64,000 bases of DNA from Candidatus Rokuibacteriota bacterium. Lineage in GTDB: Bacteria; Methylomirabilota; Methylomirabilia; Rokubacteriales; CSP1-6. The notes beneath the pieces are model-generated. The model saw only the letters and a list, made by a program, of their open reading frames with translations, was not told the origin of the DNA and made no database searches. Location: the NCBI GenBank assembly GCA_003221695.1, contig QHSX01000065.1, forward strand, positions 89,888 through 153,887, given 5' to 3'. Positions 42,436-50,425 of this stretch are shown piece after piece. The position numbers and the translations under genes are program-made. Within the stretch, counting starts at the first letter, position 1. Each line of letters starts with the position of its first letter.

Positions 42436-43436
42436 GGCCGGCCCCCGCCGGCGACGAACGTCTCGAGCGCAGCCATCGGCACGTTCGCGCCGAAGAGGAT
42501 GCCGCCCTCGGTGCAGTTGAAGGTCTCGCAGCCCGCGGCGCCGGCCATCTCGAGGAACACGTCCCGGAACCAGTAGTAGGCCGGGTCGGTGAGCCACGTC
42601 TCGCTGACGAACGGATTCTCCACATGGATGAACGCCTCGGCGAACCCGTCGCCCAAAAGCTCACGGAGCTCGGGGTAGTATTGCGTCCGCGCGTATGGCG
42701 TGCCGGGCACGTAGCCGAAGTCCATGCCAAGCAACCCGACGCGCGTCTTGCCGAGCACCGCGTGGGTCACGACCCATGCGGCCGTGCCCACGTTGCCACC
42801 GCCGTTCAGGCAAGGCAGCCCGTTCATGGCGTGGAGCCGGCGCGACAGGCTCCCAGGCCGGTCGTAATCGTCGTACATCGGGTTCCACCAGTAGAGCGTC
42901 ATTCCTGCCTTCTCGCAGCGATCCACCACCGCTGGCGCGGCAGACGTGGCAATCGCGACCTTCATCCCGGGGCCGCAGCGGTCGACCAGCTCGATGAGGA
43001 CCCGGTTCGCCATGATTTCGTCATGCGCATGCGCGGGATCCATTTCCTGGCGCCGGAAGTAGTCATCGCGCGGCGGGGCCACGAGCATTGGATCCCCGAA
43101 CCAGCGTACGATGCGCTCGGCGTGCGGGTCCACGGTAACGACCACGTGCGGAGTCACGCCGTGGCGGAGGCAGGCGCCGAGGGCGCCGTCCACCGCGACG
43201 ATCGTCCCAGTGAACGCTGATGCTTTGAGGCGCTCGAGGCTTCGGCGACGGTGCAGACTCGGTCCGGCCGCGACCACGACCGCTGAATTCCCCTCCCCAA
43301 GAGACGCCTCCGCCAACTCGAGAATCGAGTGGCGGATCACCCTCTGGTTTCGCTCAGCGTTTGCGAGCCCGACCGCGGCCACCCGCTCGAAGGTGGCTTC
43401 CGTGAGCCGGCTGGCGATCCGGCGGCCGAGCTCCAT
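42432..43436 (-). CDS. Maf-like (DUF115 / MAF_flag10) glycosyltransferase
   Basis: The 334-residue protein has the DUF115 core: SAVVVAAGPSLHRRRSLERL, GTIVAVDGALGACLRHGVTP, HVVVTVDPHAERIVRWF and a later LNGGGNVGTAAWVVTHAVLG with GLLGMDFGYVPGTPYA. This core is shared with Maf proteins, known or proposed to transfer pseudaminic or legionaminic acid to flagellin, and with archaeal MptE. The companion CMP-legionaminic-acid pathway is 5-11 kb downstream in the same unit, so a nonulosonic-acid transferase role fits well. No flagellar gene is in the window, so the acceptor could be another surface protein. ATG 43436 shares its first base with the upstream stop; an ATG-like start further upstream would overlap that gene. 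Confidence 0.8.
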   Translation of the reverse strand: MELGRRIASRLTEATFERVAAVGLANAERNQRVIRHSILELAEASLGEGNSAVVVAAGPSLHRRRSLERLKASAFTGTIVAVDGALGACLRHGVTPHVVVTVDPHAERIVRWFGDPMLVAPPRDDYFRRQEMDPAHAHDEIMANRVLIELVDRCGPGMKVAIATSAAPAVVDRCEKAGMTLYWWNPMYDDYDRPGSLSRRLHAMNGLPCLNGGGNVGTAAWVVTHAVLGKTRVGLLGMDFGYVPGTPYARTQYYPELRELLGDGFAEAFIHVENPFVSETWLTDPAYYWFRDVFLEMAGAAGCETFNCTEGGILFGANVPMAALETFVAGGGRP

Positions 43437-43615
43437 CACTTCTCGGGGGTGTCGCCGTTCCAGAGGAAGCCTTTCTTCCGCACGAAGCAAATGCTCCCGC
43501 CGAGCCGGGACAACGCCTTCTTCTCGAACTCCTCCGTCGCGGAGGTCTCGGCCTCGTCCGCAGGCTCTTCGATCTTGACCGTGAGTTCGTAGTTGCCCTT
43601 GAGGAACTCCGTCAT
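43436..43615 (-). CDS. Small 59-residue protein of unknown function
   Basis: The peptide starts MTEFLKGNYELTVKIEEPAD and ends GGSICFVRKKGFLWNGDTPE plus Lys. Its ATG at 43615 shares one base with the ABC exporter stop, and its TGA shares one base with the Maf-like ATG at 43436, so it is embedded in a coupled series. Composition is balanced and acidic in the first half, unlike a random high-GC frame, which supports a real gene. I do not recognise a family; it could be a chaperone or specificity subunit of the exporter or transferase. A cysteine sits in GGSICFVRK. Confidence 0.6.
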   Translation of the reverse strand: MTEFLKGNYELTVKIEEPADEAETSATEEFEKKALSRLGGSICFVRKKGFLWNGDTPEK

Positions 43616-45462
43616 CACGTCAGCTCCTTCGTCAGCTCGGCCTCGTTGAACTGGTACCGGTACAGCCGGCTGTACGTCGCGCTGGTCGAGAGCAGTTCGG
43701 CGTGCCGGCCCACCGCGTCGACCCGACCGCGGTTCAGGACGACGATCCTGTCCGCGTGGAGGATGGTCGACAGCCGATGGGCGATGACGATCGACGTGGC
43801 GCCCTGGATGACGCGGTCGATCGCCTGCTGCACGAGCCGCTCGGACTCGCTGTCGAGCGAGCTCGTCGCCTCGTCCAGGAGCAGGATCGGCGGCCGCCCG
43901 GCGATCGCCCGCGCGAGCGCCACGCGCTGGCGTTGGCCGCCCGAGAGGCGGACGCCGCGGTCGCCGGCGACCGTCTCGTAGCCGTCGGGGAACTCGCCGA
44001 TGAAGTCGTGGGCGTTCGCGATCTGCGCCGCCCGCATGATGTCCGCGTCCGTGAGGTTCTCGCGCCCGTACGCGATGTTCTCGCGAATGGTCGCGTTGAA
44101 GAGGAGGGCCTCCTGGGGCACGACGCCGAAGAGGCGCCGGTAGGGCTCCTGGCGCAGCGTACGCAGGTCGCGGTCGTCGATCGTGACCGCGCCCGACACG
44201 GGATCGTACAGACGCAGGATCAGGTCCGCGAGCGTCGACTTGCCGACGCCGCTCGGCCCGACCAGGGCGACGATCTCCCCCTTCCGGACCTCGAAGCTCA
44301 CGCCCTCCAGCACGCCCTCGCCTCCGTAGTCGAACGATACGTCGCGGACGGCGATCCGGTCGCGGAACTCCGTGATCGTCTCGGGCCCGTCCTTCACCTC
44401 GGGCACGACGGTAAAAAGCTCGGCGATCCGTGTGGACGCCGCGAGCGTCGCCTGGATCTGCGTGTACGCGCTCGCGAGCGCGCTGATCTGCGTCAGGACG
44501 GCGCGCCCCACATAGAGGAACAGAAAGAAGGTCGGCACCGCGAGGCGTCCGCCGAGGAGCTCGCGGGCCGCCAGGAGCACGATCCCCGCCTCCACGACGT
44601 AGCCGACCGCGGTCCGCGCCGGCTCCTCCGCGTGCTTGTAGGCGCCGTACTTCACGTTGACCCGGAGGACCTTCCGGAGGATCGCGCCGAGCCGTACCGC
44701 CTCGAACCGCTCCGCGGCGAACGACTTCACCACGCGCACCGAGAGGATGGTCTCTTGAAGCCGGGCCACGAGGTCGGCGAAAACCGTGAACTGGTCGGTG
44801 GCGAATCGCCGGATCGGCCCGCGGATCCCGCGCGTGACCCCGTAATGGAGCGCCGCCGCGCCGAGGGCCGCGACGACGAGGGTCGGGCTCGTCCGCACCA
44901 GGAGGTATCCGTAGAAGAGGACGAGGAGGGGCGCCGACAGCAGCGTGCACGCCACGGTTTCGAGGCCGGCGCTCGTCGCCCGCGTGTCCTCATCGAGCCG
45001 AGAGACGAGCTCGCCCGTGCGCTGGCGGCTGAAGAAGCCGAGCGAGAGCCCGAGCAGGTGGCGGAACAGGTCGAGTTGCATTGCGGCGCCAGCCCGCACG
45101 CGAATCCAGAGTGCGAGCATGTAGTTCCAGAACTCCAGGACGCCCTTGAGGAGACCGACCGCGACGAAGACGCCGCAGAGCGCGGCGATCGCGGTGAACC
45201 GGTCGACACCATGACCGACGCCGAGCCACTGGAGCACGGCGGCGCCCAGGTTGCCGAGGCTCAGCCCGCGCCAGCCGACCGGCTGGTCGCCGGAGGCGGG
45301 CGGCGCGCCGAGCGCCAGGTCCAGGATGGGGGCCATGACGAGGGGCAGGAGGCCGGTCGCCACGGTGGCGATGTAGCTCGTCGCCAGGAGCAGGAGGACC
45401 GCCTTCCAGTGCGGCTTCAGATACGAGCGGAGGAGACGGACGAAGTGTCGGAGATCGCTCAC
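43615..45462 (-). CDS. MsbA-like ABC exporter (fused TMD-NBD)
   Basis: Half-size homodimeric exporter of 615 residues. About six membrane helices fill residues 15-310, then the ATPase domain shows Walker A GPSGVGKST (about residues 398-406), signature LSGGQRQRVALARAIAG and Walker B ILLLDEATSSLDSESE with the catalytic Glu. It resembles lipid A/oligosaccharide flippases (MsbA, PglK). PglK-type exporters flip lipid-linked oligosaccharides and would complement the phosphoglycosyltransferase, as no Wzx flippase is seen here. GTG 45462 overlaps the regulator stop as GTGA. The substrate is inferred from context only. Confidence 0.9.
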   Translation of the reverse strand: MSDLRHFVRLLRSYLKPHWKAVLLLLATSYIATVATGLLPLVMAPILDLALGAPPASGDQPVGWRGLSLGNLGAAVLQWLGVGHGVDRFTAIAALCGVFVAVGLLKGVLEFWNYMLALWIRVRAGAAMQLDLFRHLLGLSLGFFSRQRTGELVSRLDEDTRATSAGLETVACTLLSAPLLVLFYGYLLVRTSPTLVVAALGAAALHYGVTRGIRGPIRRFATDQFTVFADLVARLQETILSVRVVKSFAAERFEAVRLGAILRKVLRVNVKYGAYKHAEEPARTAVGYVVEAGIVLLAARELLGGRLAVPTFFLFLYVGRAVLTQISALASAYTQIQATLAASTRIAELFTVVPEVKDGPETITEFRDRIAVRDVSFDYGGEGVLEGVSFEVRKGEIVALVGPSGVGKSTLADLILRLYDPVSGAVTIDDRDLRTLRQEPYRRLFGVVPQEALLFNATIRENIAYGRENLTDADIMRAAQIANAHDFIGEFPDGYETVAGDRGVRLSGGQRQRVALARAIAGRPPILLLDEATSSLDSESERLVQQAIDRVIQGATSIVIAHRLSTILHADRIVVLNRGRVDAVGRHAELLSTSATYSRLYRYQFNEAELTKELT

Positions 45463-46088
45463 GCGGCGGGCCCGTCACCGTGCGCCCGCTCGAGGCGCCG
45501 GAGCGTCAGGATTTTGTCGGGAGCGACGCCGAGCCTCATGAGCTCGGCACGCTGGGGCTCGGGCCGGTCGAACGTGGCGACAATTACCGCGTCGTACTCC
45601 TCCGGGACCAGTTCCGTAACGGCGCGGACCGGGAGGCCGATGAACTGGCCGCCCCCTCGGGTGCCGAAGACGGCGACCGGCTCGAGACCAGCCTCCTTCA
45701 GCGTCAGATACGCGAGCTCTGCCGCCTCATCGGTGCCGTGGAGCGCGACCCGTTTCAAGCCGCTCTCCGGGAAGCGGTGGAGCTCCTCGCGGAGGGTCTG
45801 GCGGGTACGCCGGTAGAGGTTGAGGGCGTACGCCACGTGCTCGTACGTCAGCCGGGTCTTCTCGCGGATGCCCGTGGGGGTCAGCACATAGCGCAGCCGC
45901 TTCCGGGCCGCCGGCTTCTTCCGGAACTCCGCGATCTTGATGTAGCCCTTCTTGGCGAGGCGCTTGAGGTAGAGGTTGGTCAGCCCGAGCGCTACGCCCA
46001 GTCGCTCGGCGAGGGCTCGCTGCGTGAGCGGCACGCCTTCGCCGATCGCCCTGAGGATTTCGAGCTCACGCTCGGCTGATCTTTCCAT
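45459..46088 (-). CDS. EPS-associated MarR-type regulator with C-terminal domain
   Basis: The 209-residue protein has a winged helix (residues 5-75: TQRALAERLGVALGLTNLYL, then KRLAKKGYIKI and LRYVLTPTGIREKTRL), the pattern of the MarR-like regulators that accompany exopolysaccharide clusters. It also has an unusual C-terminal half of about 110 residues with a Rossmann-like strand order (KRVALHGTDEAAELAYLTL, EYDAVIVATFD, then APDKIL). That half could bind a nucleotide or sugar effector; such two-domain forms are known to me only as an annotation pattern. It is the first gene of the minus-strand unit and is divergent from the plus-strand cassette. TGTTCA-n5-TGAACA lies in its promoter. Confidence 0.82.
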   Translation of the reverse strand: MERSAERELEILRAIGEGVPLTQRALAERLGVALGLTNLYLKRLAKKGYIKIAEFRKKPAARKRLRYVLTPTGIREKTRLTYEHVAYALNLYRRTRQTLREELHRFPESGLKRVALHGTDEAAELAYLTLKEAGLEPVAVFGTRGGGQFIGLPVRAVTELVPEEYDAVIVATFDRPEPQRAELMRLGVAPDKILTLRRLERAHGDGPAA

Positions 46089-46100
46089 GTGGCGAACCAG

Positions 46101-46117
46101 TGTTCAATATGTGAACA
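46101..46117. promoter_or_regulatory. Inverted repeat TGTTCA-n5-TGAACA in the divergent promoter region
   Basis: Perfect 6-bp arms (46101-46106 and 46112-46117) with a 5-bp AT-rich spacer lie between the regulator start (46088) and the plus-strand epimerase gene. The centre-to-centre distance of about one helical turn suits a dimeric winged-helix regulator. It is well placed to control both divergent units. Binding by the adjacent MarR-type protein is inferred. Confidence 0.62.
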
Positions 46118-46159
46118 TAGGGCGGCGTTCAGGGTCAAGAACTCTCTGTGAGGAGAGCC

Positions 46160-47149
46160 GTGAGAGCGTTGGTCACGGGTGGCTGCGGCTTCATCGGGAG
46201 CCATCTGGTCTGTCGGCTCGTCGAGGATGGCCACCAGGTGGTCGTCCTGGACAACCTGGCGACCGGCCGACGTGAGAACCTGCGCGACCTGCCGCGCGGC
46301 GCGCCGGTCACGGTCGCGGCGGTCGATGTTGCTGACTACGAGGCCATCGCTCCTCGCTTCGACGGGGTCGACGTCGTCTTCCACCTGGCCGGGCTCGCCG
46401 ACATCGTTCCCTCGATTTCGACGCCGCGCCACTATCACCGGGCGAACGTGGACGGGACGGTCGCCGTCGTCGAAGCGGCGCGGCGGGCGCGGGTGGCGCG
46501 ACTGGTCTACGCGGCGTCCTCCTCGTGCTACGGGATCCCCGAGATTTGCCCGACGCCCGAGACGGCCCCGCTGAAGCCTCAGTATCCGTACGCGTTTACG
46601 AAATTGGTCGGCGAAGCGGCTGTGCTACACTGGGGTGCGGTTTATGGGGTTCCGTCGGTTTCCCTCAGACTTTTCAACGTTTACGGCCCACGCTCGCGCA
46701 CGACTGGAGCGTACGGCGCAGTCTTCGGCGTCTTTCTCGCCCAGCGCGCCAACGGAGCGCCCCTCACCATCGTCGGCGACGGAAGCCAGAAGCGCGACTT
46801 CGTCTTCGTCTCCGACGTCGTCGAGGCCTTCACCGTCGCCGCGACCTCAGACGTCCGCCAGGAAGTGTTCAACGTGGCGTCGGGCGCGCCGCAGAGCGTG
46901 AAGCGCTTGGCGGACCTCATCGGCGGCCCCGTGACGTATCTTCCGAAGAGGCCGGGCGAACCCGACATCACGCACGGGGACATCACGAAGATCCGTCGCA
47001 CCTTGGGGTGGTCACCGAAGGTGCGCTTCGAGGAAGGCGTCGCACGAATGGTCGGCCACCTCGACGACTGGGCGGACGCCCCGGTCTGGACTCCCGAACG
47101 GATCCGCGAAGCGACACGCGAGTGGTTCGCCCACCTTGGAACAGACTAA
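46160..47149 (+). CDS. NDP-sugar 4-epimerase (GalE-like SDR)
   Basis: The 329-residue extended SDR has RALVTGGCGFIGSHLVCRLV with the NAD motif, VFHLAGLADIVPSI, the catalytic YAASSSCYGIP with YAFTK, and RLFNVYGPRSRTTGAYGAVF. S-S-C-Y-G without the Glu-Val dehydratase form suggests an epimerase of the UDP-glucose or UDP-GlcNAc type. GTG 46160 is chosen because AGGAG lies 4 nt upstream and the product then begins with the conserved VRALVTGG; GTG 46148 would add four residues. It is the first gene of the plus-strand unit, and its end overlaps the next gene by 14 nt. Confidence 0.85.
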   Translation: MRALVTGGCGFIGSHLVCRLVEDGHQVVVLDNLATGRRENLRDLPRGAPVTVAAVDVADYEAIAPRFDGVDVVFHLAGLADIVPSISTPRHYHRANVDGTVAVVEAARRARVARLVYAASSSCYGIPEICPTPETAPLKPQYPYAFTKLVGEAAVLHWGAVYGVPSVSLRLFNVYGPRSRTTGAYGAVFGVFLAQRANGAPLTIVGDGSQKRDFVFVSDVVEAFTVAATSDVRQEVFNVASGAPQSVKRLADLIGGPVTYLPKRPGEPDITHGDITKIRRTLGWSPKVRFEEGVARMVGHLDDWADAPVWTPERIREATREWFAHLGTD

Positions 47150-48689
47150 GGCGCCGGACCGGGGCCCGCTCGGGCGCAAGATCCGGCCGCTCGACGAGTT
47201 GGCCGATATCCTCCGATCGCTCCGCCAGCGGGACAAGACCATCGTCCAGTGCCACGGTGTGTTCGATCTCCTGCACCCCGGCCACATCCGCCACTTCGAG
47301 GCGGCGCGACGCCACGGGGACATCCTCGTGGTGACCGTCACGCCCGACCGGTTCGTGCACAAGGGCCCCGGCCGTCCGGTCTTCAACGAACGGCTCCGCG
47401 CGGAATCGATCGCGGCGCTGGAGTGCGTCGACCTCGTCGCGATCAACAAGTGGGCGACGGCGGTGGAGACGATCAAGCTCCTGCGTCCGCACGTCTACTG
47501 CAAAGGCAGCGACTACGCGGACCGCGAGAGCGACGTCACGGGAGGCATCACCGCGGAGGAGGAGGCGGTCCGCCGGCTCGGCGGCCGCGTCGAGTTCACC
47601 TCGGACATCATGTTCAGCTCGACCGAGCTGCTCAATCAGTTCTACGGCGTCTACCCCGAGGAGGCGCGACGGTTCCTCGACGACTTCAAGACCCGTCACT
47701 CCTCCGACGAGGTCATCGCCGGCCTGACGGCGCTCCAGGGGAAGCGCGTGCTCGTCATCGGTGAGGCGATCATCGACGAGTACCACTACTGCCAGCCCAT
47801 GGGGAAGTCTCCGAAGGAGACGATCGTCGCCACCCGATACGTCCGCGAGGAGTCCTTCGCCGGCGGCGCCCTCGCGTGCGCGAATCACCTCGCGGGGTTC
47901 TGCGGTGACGTCCACCTGGTGACGAGCCTCGGAGAACGCGACTCGCGCGAGGAATTCATTCGCGAGCATCTCAAGTCGAACGTCCAGCCCGTCTTCTTCT
48001 CCCGTCCCGGCGCCTCCACCATCGTCAAGCGGCGCTACATCTGGGAGCCCTTCCTCACCAAGATGTTCGAGGTCGTCTTCATGGACGACTCCGACATCCC
48101 CGAGGTCGTCGAGGACCGGGTCGTGGACCACATCAAGCAGACGCCGGCGCCCTACGACCTCGTGATCGCCGTCGACTACGGGCACGGGTTTCTCACTCCA
48201 CGGGTGGTGACGACGCTGTGCGAGAAGGCCCCGTTCCTCGCGGTGAACACCCAGGCCAACAGCGCGAACCTCGGGTACAACCTCATCACGAAGTACCCGC
48301 GAGCCGACTACGTCTGTATCGATGAGCCGGAGGTTCGCCTTGCGGTCCATGATCGCTGGAGCCCCGTCGCCGAGCTGGTCGACAAGGTCAAGGGGCTGCT
48401 GGGCGCGCGCGCGGTCGCCGTGACGCGCGGCCACCTCGGCTCGCTCGTCTGCGGGGAGGACGGCGCGCGCTCGGAGGTTCCGGTCTTCTCGCGCGAGGTT
48501 GTCGACCGCGTGGGCGCCGGCGACGCGTACCTCGCGGTGACCTCGCCCTGCGTCGCCGCCGCCATGCCCATGGACGTCGTCGGCTTCATCGGCAACGCGG
48601 TGGGCGCCCTCGCCGTCCGGATCGTGGGCAACCGGTCGTCGGTGGAGCCGGTGCCGCTCTACAAGTTCATCACGGCGCTCCTCAAATGA
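47136..48689 (+). CDS. Nucleotidyltransferase-PfkB kinase fusion (HldE-like, domains swapped)
   Basis: The 517-residue protein joins a cytidylyltransferase-like domain (residues about 25-165: VQCHGVFDLLHPGHIRHFEA with the H-x-G-H motif, VTVTPDRFVHKGPGRPVFNE, KGSDYADRESDVTGGITAEE) to a ribokinase/PfkB-like domain (about 205-517: GKRVLVIGEAIIDEYHYC and the catalytic DRVGAGDAYLAV). HldE has the same parts in the opposite order: kinase first. The combination with the SIS isomerase next door suggests an NDP-heptose or related 7-carbon sugar, with kinase and nucleotidyl transfer on one chain. TTG 47136 is the first workable start; no good ATG is near. The kinase motif has Arg-Val where D-T-G-A-G-D is usual. 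Confidence 0.78.
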   Translation: MEQTKAPDRGPLGRKIRPLDELADILRSLRQRDKTIVQCHGVFDLLHPGHIRHFEAARRHGDILVVTVTPDRFVHKGPGRPVFNERLRAESIAALECVDLVAINKWATAVETIKLLRPHVYCKGSDYADRESDVTGGITAEEEAVRRLGGRVEFTSDIMFSSTELLNQFYGVYPEEARRFLDDFKTRHSSDEVIAGLTALQGKRVLVIGEAIIDEYHYCQPMGKSPKETIVATRYVREESFAGGALACANHLAGFCGDVHLVTSLGERDSREEFIREHLKSNVQPVFFSRPGASTIVKRRYIWEPFLTKMFEVVFMDDSDIPEVVEDRVVDHIKQTPAPYDLVIAVDYGHGFLTPRVVTTLCEKAPFLAVNTQANSANLGYNLITKYPRADYVCIDEPEVRLAVHDRWSPVAELVDKVKGLLGARAVAVTRGHLGSLVCGEDGARSEVPVFSREVVDRVGAGDAYLAVTSPCVAAAMPMDVVGFIGNAVGALAVRIVGNRSSVEPVPLYKFITALLK

Positions 48690-49327
48690 CGCCCCCGCGG
48701 ACGCCGGCCGAGCGAACCAAGCGGGCGGTCGCCGGATTCTTCGACGATCTGTGTGCCGCTCAGAAGACCGTCACCGTGTTCGACGGTGCCGGGCACCCCC
48801 TCGACTTCGCCGACGGGATGGCCCTCGCCGTCGACATGCTCGTGTCGCAGACGAGTCGTGGACGGAAGATCATGTTCGTCGGGAACGGCGCGAGCGCGGC
48901 GATCTCGAGTCATCAGGCGGTGGACTACTGGAAGACCGGCGGCATGCGGGCTGTCGCGTTCAACGACGCGGCGCTCCTCACCTGCATCAGCAACGACTTC
49001 GGCTACGCCCAGGTCTTCGAGCGGCCCATCGAGATGTTCGGGGACGCCGGTGACGTGCTCGTGGCCGTGTCGAGCTCCGGCCGTTCCGAGAACATCGTCC
49101 GTGCCGCCCGGATCGCGCGCGCGAAGGGCTGCCGCGTGATCACCATGTCCGGCTTCGACCGCGAGAACGCGCTGCGGCGCCTGGGCGACCTCAACTTCTA
49201 CGTGGCGTCGAAGTCCTACGGCCACGTCGAGGTCACACACCTCAGCCTGTCCCACTGCCTGCTCGACACCATCGTGGCGATCCACGGCAGCCCTCCCCGG
49301 GAGGAGCCGCCGGGCGTCGAGGGTTGA
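48686..49327 (+). CDS. SIS-domain sugar-phosphate isomerase (GmhA-like)
   Basis: The 213-residue SIS protein has IMFVGNGASAAISSHQAVDY, then FERPIEMFGDAGDVLVAVSS with SGRSENIVRAARIARAKGC, and a C-terminal EVTHLSLSHCLLDTIVA. GmhA converts sedoheptulose-7-phosphate to D-glycero-manno-heptose-7-phosphate, and the S-S-S-G-R-S-E-N loop plus the C-terminal His-rich helix suit that family. The start at ATG 48686 overlaps the kinase fusion as ATGA. Pairing with the HldE-like fusion supports heptose chemistry, but other ketose/aldose substrates are possible. Confidence 0.82.
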   Translation: MTPPRTPAERTKRAVAGFFDDLCAAQKTVTVFDGAGHPLDFADGMALAVDMLVSQTSRGRKIMFVGNGASAAISSHQAVDYWKTGGMRAVAFNDAALLTCISNDFGYAQVFERPIEMFGDAGDVLVAVSSSGRSENIVRAARIARAKGCRVITMSGFDRENALRRLGDLNFYVASKSYGHVEVTHLSLSHCLLDTIVAIHGSPPREEPPGVEG

Positions 49328-49341
49328 GGGAGAAGCGTCGC

Positions 49342-50412
49342 ATGGATGCCCACAAGATCGACGGTCACAAGCTGGACTTCCATCCCGAGCGGGTGGCGGA
49401 CTGGGCCAGCGGTAAGCTCGTCTATCCCATCTACGTCGAGATCGCGCCTGCCGGCGCCTGCAACCATCGTTGCACGTTCTGCGCCGTGGACTACATCGGG
49501 TACGTCGTGCGCTTCCTCGACGCCGACGTGCTGAAGGCGCGGCTGTCGGAGATGGCGCGCCTCGGCGTCAAGAGCGTCATGTACGCGGGCGAGGGGGAGC
49601 CGCTGCTCCACAAGCGGCTGGCGGAGATCCTCGTCCACGGCAAGGCCGCCGGGATCGACAACGCCATCACGACGAACGCGGTGGCGCTCACCGAGAAGTT
49701 CGCCTCTGAGGCGCTCCCCGCCACGACCTGGATCAAGGCCAGCGTCAACGCCGGGACACGCGAGACCTACGCCCAGATCCATCAGACGAGCGACAAGGAC
49801 TGGGATCGCGTGTGGCAAAACCTCGCCCGGGCCGTCGACCTACGGGCCACGCTTCGCGCCGGCTGCACGCTCGGCGCGCAGATGCTGCTCCTCCCCGAGA
49901 ATATGGCGCACGCCGTCGAGCTCGCCCAGCGTTGCAAGGGCACGGGGCTCGACTATCTGGTGATCAAGCCGTACTCGCAGCACCTCATGAGCATCACCCA
50001 TCGCTACGAGGGCGTCGATTACCGGCCACACCTCGATCTGGCGGAGCAACTCGAGAAGGTCAACGGCGATGGGTTCCAGGTGGTCTTCCGCCGGCACACC
50101 ATGGAGAAGCTCGCGGACAGCGACCGGCACTACGCCAAGTGCATGGCGACGCCACACTTCTGGGCGTACATCATGGCCCACGGCGACCTCTACGGCTGCA
50201 GCGCCTATCTCCTCGACGAGCGCTTCCTCTACGGCAACATCCTGCGCGAGACGTTCGAGGAGATCTGGACGGGGGAGCTCCGGCGCAAGAGTCAGGCGTA
50301 CGTCGAGCAGCAGCTCGACATCTCGGAGTGCCGCAAGAACTGTCGGATGGACGAGGTCAACCGCTACCTCTGGGAACTGAAGCATCCGGGGCCTCACGTC
50401 AACTTCATCTGA
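49342..50412 (+). CDS. SPASM-type radical SAM protein
   Basis: The 356-residue protein has the radical SAM cluster ligands in AGACNHRCTFCAVDYIGYV (C-x3-C-x2-C at about Cys40, Cys44 and Cys47), GVKSVMYAGEGEPLLHKRL and a later SPASM-like region with YGCSAYLLDERFLYGNILRE, ISECRKNCRMDEVN. SPASM proteins hold extra Fe-S clusters and modify peptides, proteins or small molecules; some act in sugar C-epimerisation or dehydrogenation. ATG 49342 has a GAGGGAG site 8-15 nt upstream and follows the SIS stop by 14 nt. In this cassette the likely substrate is a nucleotide sugar. Confidence 0.82.
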   Translation: MDAHKIDGHKLDFHPERVADWASGKLVYPIYVEIAPAGACNHRCTFCAVDYIGYVVRFLDADVLKARLSEMARLGVKSVMYAGEGEPLLHKRLAEILVHGKAAGIDNAITTNAVALTEKFASEALPATTWIKASVNAGTRETYAQIHQTSDKDWDRVWQNLARAVDLRATLRAGCTLGAQMLLLPENMAHAVELAQRCKGTGLDYLVIKPYSQHLMSITHRYEGVDYRPHLDLAEQLEKVNGDGFQVVFRRHTMEKLADSDRHYAKCMATPHFWAYIMAHGDLYGCSAYLLDERFLYGNILRETFEEIWTGELRRKSQAYVEQQLDISECRKNCRMDEVNRYLWELKHPGPHVNFI

Positions 50413-50425
50413 CCGCCCACAGCAC

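Noticed and set aside
43702..45816. 704-codon plus-strand frame opposite the ABC exporter
   Set aside because: Shadow frame with Arg/Glu/Asp-rich low-complexity translation; the minus strand has Walker A, signature and Walker B motifs.
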